DNA of 64,000 nucleotides, taken from NCBI GenBank assembly GCA_902779675.1, contig CACZCK010000004.1, positions 1 to 64,000 on the forward strand, given 5' to 3'. The position numbers and the translations under genes are program-made. The notes under the pieces are model-generated. The model was not told where the DNA came from, searched no databases, and saw nothing but the letters and a program-made list of their open reading frames with translations. The DNA is from an uncultured Coriobacteriaceae bacterium. Its GTDB lineage: Bacteria; Actinomycetota; Coriobacteriia; Coriobacteriales; Atopobiaceae. This document shows, one piece after another, positions 32,945 to 42,166 of the stretch (position 1 is its first letter; every line of letters begins with the position of its first letter).

Positions 32945-32978
32945 CCTCCCCTCCGCACCTTCGACCAAAGGACTCCTC

Positions 32979-33776
32979 ATGCGCCTCCTGTTCTGGCTCG
33001 CCATCCTTCCCTCAGCCCTCCTCGCCGCGCGCGTCCTTGCCTACGACCGCATCGAGCACGAACCCGTGGGACTTCTCATCAAGATCTTTATTGCAGGGGC
33101 GCTCTCCTGCATCCCGGCTGCCATCATCGAGACGCTCGGCGAGATGGGCATTGCCAGCGTCACCGACAATCCTGGCCTAATGGCCGTGCTCACCTACCTG
33201 CTCCTGGTGCCCATTGCCGAGGAAGGCGTCAAGTTCGCCGCCCTCAACCGCGTGCGCCGCAACCCCAATTTCAACTACACCTTCGATGGCATCGTCTACG
33301 GCGTGATGGCGGCGCTCGGCTTTGCCACACTCGAGAACGTGCTCTACGTGCTCGACAACATGAGCATCGAGGTCGCTCTCATGCGTGGTGTGCTGTCCGT
33401 GCCGCTCCATTGCACCTGCGGCGTGTTCATGGGCTACTACTACGGCGTGGCGCGCGGGCAAGAGGTACGTGGCGTGCCCTCCGAGGCAAGGCGCGCCCGC
33501 AAGATGGCCATGCTCATCCCGTGCATCATCCACGGCGTCTACGACTACAGCCTCGCCACCGAGTCTGCCTCCATGCTCGTGGGCGGGCTCATCTTTACGG
33601 TGTTCGTCTTCTGGATGGGTGCGCGCCAGGTGCGCGTGGCCTCTGCCAACGACGCGCCGATTATGGTGAGCCTCGAGAGTCTCACCAAGCCCCTGCCCCA
33701 CGAAGGCTTCGGGCTCAGCAGCCTCGTGCGCGGCGACGGGCACAGGGGCACCCCTCCCCCGCCGTTCAACGGCTAG
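32979..33776 (+). CDS. PrsW family intramembrane metalloprotease
   Basis: A 265-aa polytopic protease. The motifs EEGVKF, ATLENVLYVL and HGVYDYS (HxxxD type) are the three PrsW motifs that bind the catalytic metal, within about seven membrane helices. PrsW cuts anti-sigma factors in Bacillus and Clostridioides in response to envelope stress; the substrate here is unknown. No sigma/anti-sigma pair is adjacent. It follows the acylphosphatase gene closely and converges with the ROK gene. Confidence 0.9.
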   Translation: MRLLFWLAILPSALLAARVLAYDRIEHEPVGLLIKIFIAGALSCIPAAIIETLGEMGIASVTDNPGLMAVLTYLLLVPIAEEGVKFAALNRVRRNPNFNYTFDGIVYGVMAALGFATLENVLYVLDNMSIEVALMRGVLSVPLHCTCGVFMGYYYGVARGQEVRGVPSEARRARKMAMLIPCIIHGVYDYSLATESASMLVGGLIFTVFVFWMGARQVRVASANDAPIMVSLESLTKPLPHEGFGLSSLVRGDGHRGTPPPPFNG

Positions 33777-33821
33777 GGGCAACGATCGAGCGCGTTTGCT
33801 GCGCGACAATACCCTGACTGG

Positions 33822-34727
33822 CTACCGATGCAGGCTTGCGTAGACGGCACCGATCAGGCGCGCATCGGGCCCTAGCTCCGACAGCACGATGTTGGGCTTG
33901 GGCACCTGGGGCAGCTGCAGGTCGGCCATCATCGAGCGCATGGAGATGTGCAACACCTCAAGCAGCGCCGGCTGTACGCTGATGCCACCACCGATGACGA
34001 TGACATCGGGATCTACGATGCACTGGAGGTTGAAGATCCAGGTGCAGAGGTCCTTGGCATACTCGTGCAGACCACGGAGCGCCGCGTCATCATCGGCGTT
34101 GACCCACTCGAAGAGCTGCACCCCATCGATCGACTCATCGTCCTCGAGGCCCTTTGCTGCAAGGATCGAACGCCGCAGACCCTGCCAGCTGCAGAGTCCT
34201 GCCATGGCATCGCGCGAGCGTGTCTCGCCAAGGATGGGGGTATGACGCACGAACGAGAACTCACCGGCAAAGGAGTGCGCGCCACGCAGCACGCGACCAT
34301 CCACCACGATGCCTCCGCCAATGCCCGAGCCGATGGCGATGACGACGCCGACCCGCGAGCCGCGCAGCGCCCCGGCAGCGTACTCGCCCAGCGCATAGGC
34401 CTTGCCGTTGTTCTCGACCGACACGGGCAGCCCGCAGGCCAGCGACAGCTCGGCTCCCAGATCGACCCCATCGAGATAGTCCAGACGCCCGCCGCCGACC
34501 ACCGTGCCCTGACAGTCGTCGACGTCCACCGTGCCCGGCACGCTCACGCACACGCATGAGACCTCACCCGCATGGGGCGCCACCAAAGCGGCAAGCGTCT
34601 GCACCAGTGCATCGGCGTCCTTATGGGTGCCTGGGCGGCTCCCTCGCTCCAGCATGCGCATCTGGTCATCGACGATACCCCACTCGACGTGGCTTACACC
34701 CACGTCGAGGGCGAAGTACTGTGCCAT
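33822..34727 (-). CDS. ROK family protein, probably altered catalytic site
   Basis: A 301-aa ROK-type protein (sugar kinase/regulator fold). VVIAIGSGIGGGIVVDGRVLRG is the typical sugar/ATP site region. Key positions differ from active kinases: the N-terminal DIGGT-like motif reads DVGVSHV, the catalytic Asp expected in VENDxN is Asn (VENNGKA, N107), and no CxCGxxGCxE zinc motif is present. There is no DNA-binding domain. It may bind a sugar without phosphorylating it, or use a changed mechanism. It stands alone between the PrsW and RecQ genes. Confidence 0.82.
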   Translation of the reverse strand: MAQYFALDVGVSHVEWGIVDDQMRMLERGSRPGTHKDADALVQTLAALVAPHAGEVSCVCVSVPGTVDVDDCQGTVVGGGRLDYLDGVDLGAELSLACGLPVSVENNGKAYALGEYAAGALRGSRVGVVIAIGSGIGGGIVVDGRVLRGAHSFAGEFSFVRHTPILGETRSRDAMAGLCSWQGLRRSILAAKGLEDDESIDGVQLFEWVNADDDAALRGLHEYAKDLCTWIFNLQCIVDPDVIVIGGGISVQPALLEVLHISMRSMMADLQLPQVPKPNIVLSELGPDARLIGAVYASLHR

Positions 34728-34870
34728 GAGATTCTCCCTGTACGTTTAAGCTGCGATTTTGCACGGTAGTACCACGTGTAGCACAACGTTGCCAACAGCA
34801 AGGCGCCAAAGGTGCACTTTTCGCCATGCGCAGGGCCCACCTGCACGAACGGCTGGTCATCAACGTGCTC

Positions 34871-36475
34871 CTACAGGCGCCACAGCTCCTCGAGGAACGC
34901 CGCGCCATAGCGCTCGAGCTTCTTCTGGCCCACTCCTGGCACCTCGAGCAGTTCTTCCTCCGTCCGCGGGCGGTTGCGCACCATGGCGCGTAAGGTGCGG
35001 TCACTGAAGACGACGTAGGGCGGTACGTGCGCTTCGTCGGCGAGACTCTTGCGCAGCACCCGCAGGCGCTGGAACAGCTCCTCGTCGGGTGCGTCGTGTA
35101 CCCACGCCTCGGGCTCGGGAGCCTCGACTCGCCGCACGTCGCCCACGCCGAACACGCGGCCCTCCCCCGCGGCGCGCCGACGCTCGGTGCGCAGGTAGCG
35201 GTCGGGTGTCTGGCCCGTGCAGACCGAGCAGCCCCCGCAGCCGCCCTCCGGCACCTCCATGCGCTGGCCGAAGTAGCGCAGCACGCGCGCCCGCAGGCAC
35301 ACCGTGCTCATGGCATAGCCGATCATCTCGCCCAGCAGGTGCTCCCTCCGCTCGCGCAGCAGGCGCTGCTCGCGCGGCGTGACCCCCTCGGCAAACTCGA
35401 TGTTGTCGATGAAGAAGTGGCAGGTGCGGATGTCGCCCCTGCTCCACAGCAGGTAGCACTCCGCCGGCTCGCCGTCGCGACCGGCACGGCCCGCCTCCTG
35501 GTAGTACTCCTCGAGCGACTGCGGCAGCCCGCAGTTGATCACGTAGCGCACGTTGCTCTTGTCGATACCCATGCCAAAGGCATTGGTGGCCACCATCACC
35601 TGCACGTCGTCGTTGACGAATGCCTCCTGCGAGAGCGTGCGCTCGACGTCCGACATCCCTGCGTGGTAGGCGGCTACACGCGCACCGGCATCGCGCAGCT
35701 CCTCGGCGATCTGCTCGACCTTCTTGCGCGTGGTGGCATAGACGATTCCCGTGTCGTGGGGATGCGCCTTCACGTAGTTGGTCACCCAGAGCTCGCGCCG
35801 CTTGGGTGTCAGCTCGAAGGAGGCGAGCGCGAGATTAGGCCGATCGAACCCGCTCACCTCAACCACCGGATCACGCAGGCCCAGCAGGTTGCGTACGTCG
35901 TCCTGTACCCGCCCGGTTGCCGTCGCCGTGAGAGCCGCCAGGCGCGGACGCCGCGGCAGCGAGTCCACGAACTCGGCGATGTGGCAGTAGGCGGGCCTAA
36001 AGTCCTGCCCCCACTGGCTCACGCAGTGCGCCTCGTCCACGGCCACCAGGCTCACCTGCGCCTGCGCGGCAAAAGCGCGAAACTCTGGGTCGCTCAGCCG
36101 CTCGGGAGCCACGTACATGAGGTCGTACCAGCCCGCCAGCGCGCGGCGCAGCACCTCGGGTCGCACATGCGGCTTAAGAGTGGAGTTGTAGAACGACCCG
36201 CGGATGCCCGCCTCCTTGAGGGCACGCACCTGGTCGGCCATCAGCGAGATGAGCGGCGACACCACCAGCGTGAGCCCGCCCAAAAGGGTGGCGGGCACCT
36301 GGTAGCAGACCGATTTGCCCGCACCCGTGGGCATCACGGCCATGACGTCGCGCCCGGCGAGGATGGCCCGGATGACGCGCTCCTGGCCGGGACGGAAGTC
36401 CTGGTAGCCAAAGTGCTCGGCAAGCGAGGCACGTGCATCGTCGATTGTGGGCATGGGACTGCAGCCGCCAGCCAT
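34871..36475 (-). CDS. recQ: ATP-dependent DNA helicase RecQ
   Basis: A 534-aa 3'-5' helicase for recombination and repair. Walker A MPTGAGKSVCYQVPA, the DEAHC box in VAVDEAHCVSQWGQDFRPAY, motif V (NAFGMGIDKSNVRYVIN) and motif VI (QEAGRAGRDGEPAE) are intact. The RecQ zinc site ends in CGGCSVC. The C terminus holds one HRDC-like domain (LRAMVRNRPRTEEELLEVPGVG), so it is a compact RecQ. I chose the ATG at 36475 because a G-rich ribosome site precedes it; 36454 is an alternative. It is divergent from the EamA gene. Confidence 0.93.
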   Translation of the reverse strand: MAGGCSPMPTIDDARASLAEHFGYQDFRPGQERVIRAILAGRDVMAVMPTGAGKSVCYQVPATLLGGLTLVVSPLISLMADQVRALKEAGIRGSFYNSTLKPHVRPEVLRRALAGWYDLMYVAPERLSDPEFRAFAAQAQVSLVAVDEAHCVSQWGQDFRPAYCHIAEFVDSLPRRPRLAALTATATGRVQDDVRNLLGLRDPVVEVSGFDRPNLALASFELTPKRRELWVTNYVKAHPHDTGIVYATTRKKVEQIAEELRDAGARVAAYHAGMSDVERTLSQEAFVNDDVQVMVATNAFGMGIDKSNVRYVINCGLPQSLEEYYQEAGRAGRDGEPAECYLLWSRGDIRTCHFFIDNIEFAEGVTPREQRLLRERREHLLGEMIGYAMSTVCLRARVLRYFGQRMEVPEGGCGGCSVCTGQTPDRYLRTERRRAAGEGRVFGVGDVRRVEAPEPEAWVHDAPDEELFQRLRVLRKSLADEAHVPPYVVFSDRTLRAMVRNRPRTEEELLEVPGVGQKKLERYGAAFLEELWRL

Positions 36476-36574
36476 GCGCGTCACCCCCTTCGCCAGATGG
36501 TATCCTTCTTATCTGCACGACCTGCCTTGCACTGGCGAGGCCAGACCATGACTCTACACCAAGGATCCTCCCGC

Positions 36575-37456
36575 ATGGACTCTCGCACCACCCACATCCT
36601 CGCTGCCGGGGCCGCCTGCCTGCTCTGGAGCGGGTCGCTCATCGCCTCCAAGCTCAGCTACGACACGCTCGGCCCCATGTCGCTCGGACTCATACGCTTT
36701 GCCCTGGCCACGGTGGCCTTCTTTGCCGTCTGCCTCGTGACGGGCGAGCGGCAGGTGCCCGACGCCCGCGGCATGGCGCAGATCGCCCTCACGGGCATCC
36801 TTGGCACCTCGCTCTACTTTGCCGCCGAGAACTACGGCATATCCATGCTTCCCACCTCCACCGGATCGCTGATCGTGGGGTCGTTCCCAGCCATGACGCT
36901 GGTCCTCGAGTGCCTCATCGACAAGGTCAGGCCGCACCCGCTCAAGACCGCAGGCATCGCGCTCGCCTTTGTGGGCGTGGCAGTGCTGGCCCTCTCCGAG
37001 AGCAGCGAGGGCGGCACCGACGTGCTGCTGGGCAGCCTCATCCTCATGTTCGGCGGTCTGTGCTGGAGCCTGTACAACTTTGCCATGCGTCTGGTAATGG
37101 GCACCTACTCCACACTCACCATCACTACCTGGCAGACGCTCTTTGGCGCCCTGGGTTTCATTCCCTTCGTGCTATGGGAGGGGCTGCCCACAAGCCTTCC
37201 ATCGCCCACCACCTGGGCTTCGCTCGCCTACCTGGTAATCGGCTGCACGGTCGCGGGGTTCATGCTCTACAACTGGGGCCTCGAAGACCTCGAGCCATCC
37301 ACAGCCACGTCGCTCTCCAACCTCATACCGGTCTTTGGCCTGCTGCTCGCCGCGCTCATCCTGCACGAGCAGATCAGCGTCCAGCAGCTGGTGGGCGGTG
37401 CCATCGTAGTCGTAGGGATCGTCCTCTCCACCAGGGAGGAGCCCTCCCGTGCCTAG
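36575..37456 (+). CDS. EamA (DMT) family transporter
   Basis: A 293-aa membrane transporter with ten helices in two EamA repeats (LWSGSLIASKLSYDTLGPMSLGLIRFALA in the first, GGLCWSLYNFAMRL in the second). It exports or imports a metabolite, substrate unknown. The ATG at 36575 follows AAGGATCC. Its end overlaps the likely start of the phosphopantetheinyl transferase gene by 8 bp, so those two are coupled. Confidence 0.9.
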   Translation: MDSRTTHILAAGAACLLWSGSLIASKLSYDTLGPMSLGLIRFALATVAFFAVCLVTGERQVPDARGMAQIALTGILGTSLYFAAENYGISMLPTSTGSLIVGSFPAMTLVLECLIDKVRPHPLKTAGIALAFVGVAVLALSESSEGGTDVLLGSLILMFGGLCWSLYNFAMRLVMGTYSTLTITTWQTLFGALGFIPFVLWEGLPTSLPSPTTWASLAYLVIGCTVAGFMLYNWGLEDLEPSTATSLSNLIPVFGLLLAALILHEQISVQQLVGGAIVVVGIVLSTREEPSRA

Positions 37457-38180
37457 CATGGAGCACATAGACACTCCCGCCATTCGCGCGCTGGAACGCG
37501 AGACCTTTGCGGGTCTTGATTGCGTCGACCACGGGCTGGTGGTGCTGCGGGGGGCCACCTCGTGGGGTGCGCATGACCGCGGATTCATCGAGCTGCCCTC
37601 GCGCGAGGGCACGCTGCGCGTTCATTTGGCCTACGACGAGCGCGAGGCTCCCCTCGCGGTACGCGAAGACGGCACGGAGGTCCCCGACCTGCTGCTGAGC
37701 CTCACCGACGAGAACGACTACCTGGCCTGCATCTGGGCACGACCTGCCGCTGGCTCGCCGCTCATGGGGGTGGGCGTCGACCTCAGCTCGCGCGAGCACT
37801 TTCGCGAGCGGCCTCCCCGGCGCGACGGCAGTCCCGCCCGCGACCTCTCGCTGCTGCTGTTCACCGAGACCGAACAGTCGCTCATACCGCAGCTGGAGCC
37901 CGAGGACGACATCCTGGCCAAGTCGGCGCTCTTCGCTGCCAAGGAGGCGGCCTTCAAGTGCACCGCGAGCCCGCTGCGCCGCTGGTACGAGTCGCACGAC
38001 GACGAGCTGCTCTTTGAGGTGCGACACTTTGTGATGGAGGAGCCCGGCTTGGAGCGGGGCACGGGGCGCAACGGCGCGGCGCAGGCGGCCATGGACCGCA
38101 TGGGCATAGCTCGGGTCGTGACGCACTACACGGAGGTCTGTGGCATGGCCCTGGTCACGGCAGTGGCACTCGCCGAGTAG
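37449..38180 (+). CDS. 4'-phosphopantetheinyl transferase superfamily protein
   Basis: A 243-aa Sfp-type enzyme that would load carrier proteins with phosphopantetheine from CoA. MGVGVDLSSREHF contains the Mg-binding Asp, and FAAKEAAFKC is the KEA motif with metal and phosphate ligands. The N-terminal pseudo-repeat is more divergent. It probably starts with GTG at 37449 after AGGAGG (an ATG at 37458 is possible). No polyketide or peptide synthetase is nearby, so the partner may be the acyl carrier protein. Confidence 0.82.
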   Translation: MPSMEHIDTPAIRALERETFAGLDCVDHGLVVLRGATSWGAHDRGFIELPSREGTLRVHLAYDEREAPLAVREDGTEVPDLLLSLTDENDYLACIWARPAAGSPLMGVGVDLSSREHFRERPPRRDGSPARDLSLLLFTETEQSLIPQLEPEDDILAKSALFAAKEAAFKCTASPLRRWYESHDDELLFEVRHFVMEEPGLERGTGRNGAAQAAMDRMGIARVVTHYTEVCGMALVTAVALAE

Positions 38181-38182
38181 GG

Positions 38183-39037
38183 CTACCAGAGCTCCAGGCG
38201 CCTGCCGCAGCGGACACACTCGTACCACGCGTGGCTGTGGCCTCCCTTGCGCTCGGGTGGCTGGAGGCGCTGCTCCCAGAGGTGGCCCTCATCGGCCGTG
38301 CACGGCCCCATGTCGCTGCCATAGGTGGTGAGCCCGGTGCCATCCAGGTCAAAGACCTCGTTGAACAGCACGGTGTGCGGCTCATCGAGGGGCAGGTCCA
38401 TGTGCAGGTGGCCAAAGAACCACCGCTTGTAGCCAACCACACCCTCTACATGCTCCTCGAGCCAAGCGTTGTACTCGTCGTCTGGCCCCCAGAAGCCCGG
38501 GAAGCGGCTGCGGTACCACGTGTAGCAGCTGGTGGGCGGGCAGTGCGTGAGCACGTAGTCGACCGAGCCCACCTCGCGAGCCGCCTGGGCCAGACGCTCG
38601 CGCTCCTTATCGTCCGGCACCTCCTGCGGCCACCACGAACGATGCGGTACCCGCCAGTCGACATCGATGGAGTGGGCCCCTCCCAGCACTAAGAACGAGT
38701 GCCCGCCAATGTGGTAGGTCTCGCCGCGCATAAGGTGCACGACGTGCGGACGCACCTCATGCACGCGCCCGCCGTAGCGCTGTGTCACGGGCAGGGCATC
38801 GAGCAGGTCGAAGTTCTCGTGGTTGCCGTCGACAAAGAGCGTGGTCCACGGCTGCTCCTCGTACCAGTCGAGGCGCCGGCGCTCGCCCTCGCTGGGCGGA
38901 TCGGCCCAGACGAGGCCAAAGTCGCCAAGCACAATGAGCACGTCATCGCGCGTGAGGTCCTGCGCGACCCACGCAAAGGCGTCGACCTTGGCAATGTCCG
39001 CCTCGCCGTGGGTGTCACCCGTCAGAAAGACCGCCAT
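38183..39037 (-). CDS. Metallophosphoesterase
   Basis: A 284-aa calcineurin-like phosphoesterase. GDTHGE, GDFGLVW, DGNHENFD and the later GHLHMD are the metal-binding motifs, all intact. The C terminus carries a HSHAWYECVRCGRRLELW segment with a CxxC, perhaps a small zinc site. Substrate unknown. It is followed by no co-directional gene, and preceded by the DUF6483 gene 9 bp upstream, so the two form an operon. Confidence 0.9.
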   Translation of the reverse strand: MAVFLTGDTHGEADIAKVDAFAWVAQDLTRDDVLIVLGDFGLVWADPPSEGERRRLDWYEEQPWTTLFVDGNHENFDLLDALPVTQRYGGRVHEVRPHVVHLMRGETYHIGGHSFLVLGGAHSIDVDWRVPHRSWWPQEVPDDKERERLAQAAREVGSVDYVLTHCPPTSCYTWYRSRFPGFWGPDDEYNAWLEEHVEGVVGYKRWFFGHLHMDLPLDEPHTVLFNEVFDLDGTGLTTYGSDMGPCTADEGHLWEQRLQPPERKGGHSHAWYECVRCGRRLELW

Positions 39038-39046
39038 GCCAGCCGC

Positions 39047-39448
39047 CTAGTCCGCAGCCGAAAGCTGGGCTTCGAGCTCGGCAAACTCCTCGGGGACGGC
39101 ATTCTGGTCGCAACCGAACGACTCGGAGACCGCCTGTGCCTGGTCCCAGCGCAGCTCGGCCGTCTGGGTGTCTCCCCAGTCGTCGTAGGCGTCACCCACG
39201 CGGTCGAGCGCATAGGCAACATAGCTTGCCAGCGAATCGCCCATGCCCGAAAGCAGCATCATGGTCACGAGCGAGTCTGGCGCGAGGTTCATGGCGGTCT
39301 GTGGATCGAGGTCGAGCAGGGCTGCCACACTGTCCTCTACCTCGCGTGCAGACTCGTGGCTGCCATCGAGCAGCGCACGGCGCAGCGCCACCGACACGGT
39401 CTCGACAAAGCGCGAGATGATCTCCAACAGGTAGTCTCGATGCAGCAT
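39047..39448 (-). CDS. DUF6483-like protein
   Basis: A 133-aa helical soluble protein that starts LHRDYLLEIISRFVETVSVALRRAL, which I recognise as the opening of a DUF6483-type family. Function unknown. Its helices resemble tetratricopeptide-like pairs (GDAYDDWGDTQTAELRWDQAQAV). The ATG at 39448 follows AAGGAGGGG. It is the first gene of a unit with the metallophosphoesterase. Confidence 0.7.
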   Translation of the reverse strand: MLHRDYLLEIISRFVETVSVALRRALLDGSHESAREVEDSVAALLDLDPQTAMNLAPDSLVTMMLLSGMGDSLASYVAYALDRVGDAYDDWGDTQTAELRWDQAQAVSESFGCDQNAVPEEFAELEAQLSAAD

Positions 39449-39540
39449 GACCCCTCCTTAGCACAGTCCGTGCTCAAGTGTAGCAGTCCCCTGCCACGGC
39501 TCGCGGCAGGGCGCCATGTGACGTGGCAGATACTGCGCGC

Positions 39541-40623
39541 CTATTTTTGCACGGGAGGCACGAGCCCCAGATGCTCGAACGCGGCGGGCGTAGCCTGGCG
39601 CCCCTGAGGCGTGCGAATGATGAGGCCCTGCTGCAGCAGGTAGGGCTCGTAGACGTCCTCGAGCGTGGACGGATCCTCCCCCACGGCCGAGGCCACGGTG
39701 GTCAGGCCCACCGGGCGTCCGCGGAAGGTGCGCGCCAGCGCATCGAGGATCTTGACGTCCATCCAGTCGAGGCCCAGCTCGTCGATCTCGAAGAACGAGA
39801 GCGCCTCGGCGGCCACCTGCCACGAAATGCTTCCTTCGGCCTTGACCTGGGCATAGTCACGCACGCGTTTGAGCAGGCGGTTGGCCAGACGCGGCGTCCC
39901 GCGCGAACGCGAGGCGATCTCGGCGGCACCCTGCGCATCGATCTGCACGCCGAGGATGGCGGCCGAGCGCGTGACGATGCGCGCGAGCTCGTCGGTCGAG
40001 TAGTAGTCGAGGCGGTACGAGATGCCAAAGCGGTCGCGAAGGGGGCCTGTCAGAAGGCCCGTGCGCGTGGTGGCGCCCACCAGCGTGAAGCGCGGGATGT
40101 CGAGCCGGATAGAGCGGGCCGCTGGGCCCTTGCCAATGACGATGTCGAGGAAGAAGTCCTCCATGGCCGGATAGAGCACCTCCTCGACCTGGTGGTTGAG
40201 GCGGTGGATCTCGTCGACAAAGAGGATGTCGCCCTCGCCCAGGTTGGTGAGGATGGCGGCGAGGTCGCCGGTGCGCTCAATGGCAGGGCCCGAGGTGGTA
40301 TGCAGGTTGGCACCCATCTCGTTGGCCACCACGCCGGCCAGCGTAGTCTTGCCCAGGCCCGGAGGGCCCGAGAAGATGACATGATCGAGGGGTTCGTTGC
40401 GGTCGCGCGCAGCCTGAATGAGCACGCGAAGGTTCTCGCGCACACGCTCCTGGCCGCAGTAGTCGTCGAGGGTTTTGGGCCGCAATGTGCGATCGACGTC
40501 GAGGTCATCTGAGGTGAGCTCGCCGGTGACGCTGCGCGGCCCCATCTGGCGGGGAGAGATGCCCGCACCGCCGCGCGATGGGCCTGCGTTGGCAAAGAGG
40601 TCGTCGTCGGTTGCCTCCCACAT
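39541..40623 (-). CDS. ruvB: Holliday junction branch migration ATPase RuvB
   Basis: A 360-aa AAA+ motor that drives branch migration with RuvA. Walker [12 protein letters not shown], Walker B FVDEIHRL, sensor 1 (GATTRTG) and the Arg finger region (GPLRDRFG) are present, followed by the winged-helix domain ([11 protein letters not shown]). The start overlaps the ruvA stop: an ATG at 40623 (TGATG) or a GTG at 40626 (GTGA) are both possible. It is the last gene of the ruvCAB operon. Confidence 0.97.
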   Translation of the reverse strand: MWEATDDDLFANAGPSRGGAGISPRQMGPRSVTGELTSDDLDVDRTLRPKTLDDYCGQERVRENLRVLIQAARDRNEPLDHVIFSGPPGLGKTTLAGVVANEMGANLHTTSGPAIERTGDLAAILTNLGEGDILFVDEIHRLNHQVEEVLYPAMEDFFLDIVIGKGPAARSIRLDIPRFTLVGATTRTGLLTGPLRDRFGISYRLDYYSTDELARIVTRSAAILGVQIDAQGAAEIASRSRGTPRLANRLLKRVRDYAQVKAEGSISWQVAAEALSFFEIDELGLDWMDVKILDALARTFRGRPVGLTTVASAVGEDPSTLEDVYEPYLLQQGLIIRTPQGRQATPAAFEHLGLVPPVQK

Positions 40624-41252
40624 CACCTACCACCTCCCAGGCGCCTGAGCGCAAACGAGAGCGCCTTCTCGATGGTTGTGGCGCCGGCCTCCTCGTAGCC
40701 CTCGAGGGCCAGCTCGGCCTCCTGCGGCGAAAAGCCCATGGAGAGCAGTGCGTCGGTGGCCTCGGCCACAACGGAGCTGGCTTGCGGTGCGACGGCCGTC
40801 GAAAGCGATGGCTGCTCGAGGCCCACGAGACCCCGCAGCTCGGCGTCCTTGGCAAAGACGCCCTCGAGCTCGACGAGCAGGCGCTGGCCCTTGCGCTTGC
40901 CCACGCCGGGCACCTGCGCCATGCGGCCGATGTCCTGCGTGGCCACCACCGTGGCCAGCTGCGCAGGAGAGAAGGTGGAGAGCACCGAGAGCGCGAGCTT
41001 GGGCCCCACGCCCGAGATGGCTACCAGGCGGTCAAAGAGCGCACGCTCCTCGCGGGTGGCAAAGCCATAGAGGTCCATGGCGTCCTCGCGCACGATGAGG
41101 CGCGTGAGGACGGTAACACCCGCCTCGCCCGCCTGCGGCAGTGCGGCGGCCGTGGACGACGACACGCCCAGCTCATAGCCCACGCCACCCACGTCGAGCA
41201 CGACATGGGTCGGCAGGACTTCCACGAGCGTTCCGGTCAGTTGCACAATCAC
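40623..41252 (-). CDS. ruvA: Holliday junction branch migration protein RuvA
   Basis: A 209-aa junction-binding protein. It begins [28 protein letters not shown], the typical OB domain I, followed by the helix-hairpin-helix domain ([35 protein letters not shown]) and the C-terminal RuvB-binding domain. It starts with GTG in a GTGA overlap with the ruvC stop, so translation is coupled. Confidence 0.96.
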   Translation of the reverse strand: MIVQLTGTLVEVLPTHVVLDVGGVGYELGVSSSTAAALPQAGEAGVTVLTRLIVREDAMDLYGFATREERALFDRLVAISGVGPKLALSVLSTFSPAQLATVVATQDIGRMAQVPGVGKRKGQRLLVELEGVFAKDAELRGLVGLEQPSLSTAVAPQASSVVAEATDALLSMGFSPQEAELALEGYEEAGATTIEKALSFALRRLGGGR

Positions 41253-41884
41253 GAGGCGGACCTCCTGCTTCTGTTCTCGCTCTCACGCATGCGTGCGATG
41301 TTGGCCGCGGTGGCCGCCGCCGTGACCTCGCGTGCCTCCTCCAGCTCGAGCTGGCGCTGGGCGCGCTCCGCCTCGGCGACCTGCGCGCCGGCCGCGCGCC
41401 GCGAGAGCTCCTTGGTGCGATTGAGGTTAGCATGACAGACTGCGGCGGCCAAGGCGTCGGCAGCGTGGTCTGGGTGCGGGTCGTGATCGAGCGCCAGCAC
41501 CGTGCGCACCATGTAGATGACCTGATGCTTGTCGGCCGCTCCCGTGCCCACCACGGCCTGCTTGATCTGCATGGGGGTGTACTCGCCCACCTCGAGGCCG
41601 GCCTGCGAGCAGGCCACGATGGCCGCACCGCGCGCCTGCGCGGTGGCCAGCGCCGAGCGGGTGTTCTCGCCAAAGAAGATCTTCTCGATGGCCAGCTCGG
41701 TGGGATGGTAGATCTCGATGGCACGCGTGATCTCGTTAAAGATCTTGCCCAGGCGCTGGTCGATGGGCTCGGATGCCTTGGTGGTAACGCAGCCGTACGC
41801 CCGCGCGCGACAGAGCGCCCCACGCGTCTCGACGATGCCCCACCCGGTGTGCGCGAGGCCCGGATCGATGCCAAGTATGATCAC
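41249..41884 (-). CDS. ruvC: Crossover junction endodeoxyribonuclease RuvC
   Basis: A 211-aa Holliday junction resolvase. The catalytic acids are visible: D7 in GIDPGLAHTGW, the Glu in AIEKIFF, and the Asp pair in HPDHAADALAAAVCH. The C terminus carries about 45 extra residues that are charged and Ala-rich (LEEAREVTAAATAANIARMRES), longer than the usual 160-180 aa. GTG at 41884 follows GGGGAGG. It is the first gene of ruvCAB. Confidence 0.95.
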   Translation of the reverse strand: MIILGIDPGLAHTGWGIVETRGALCRARAYGCVTTKASEPIDQRLGKIFNEITRAIEIYHPTELAIEKIFFGENTRSALATAQARGAAIVACSQAGLEVGEYTPMQIKQAVVGTGAADKHQVIYMVRTVLALDHDPHPDHAADALAAAVCHANLNRTKELSRRAAGAQVAEAERAQRQLELEEAREVTAAATAANIARMRESENRSRRSAS

Positions 41885-41977
41885 GCGGCCTCCCCTCACC
41901 GCCGGCGGCAAGGCCGCAACACGAACGTCCGTTCTATACTAGCACACATTGCGATAGTAATCTTTGTAGCAATAAGA

Positions 41978-42162
41978 TCCCGCTGGGTCACTACGCGGAG
42001 ACTTGCGCCTACCGACCTCTCGGGCTGCCCGTCGCGTCGGCACGGCGGGAGCGAGGACGTAGCGAGCGAAGCGAGCGGTTCCGCAGCTGCCGCGTCGTAA
42101 GCGTCGGGCGTTCAGCCCGAGCGCGAGGTATGCGCAAGTCTCCGCGCAGTGACCCGGCGGGA
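41978..42162. repeat. Long hairpin element, copy 2, with shared 42-bp core
   Basis: Outer arms 41978-42008 and 42132-42162 are complementary over 31 bp with two mismatches, one of which is a G-T wobble on each strand. An inner pair 42020-42027 / 42113-42120 adds 8 bp. The core 42049-42090 is identical over 42 bp to the reverse complement of 4067-4108, while the arms are unrelated to those at 4002-4173. The element begins 4 bp after the stop of the NadE-like gene and lies about 94 bp upstream of ruvC. Relative to the upstream gene it has the same orientation as copy 1. No T-run is present. Confidence 0.88.
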
Positions 42163-42166
42163 ACGC

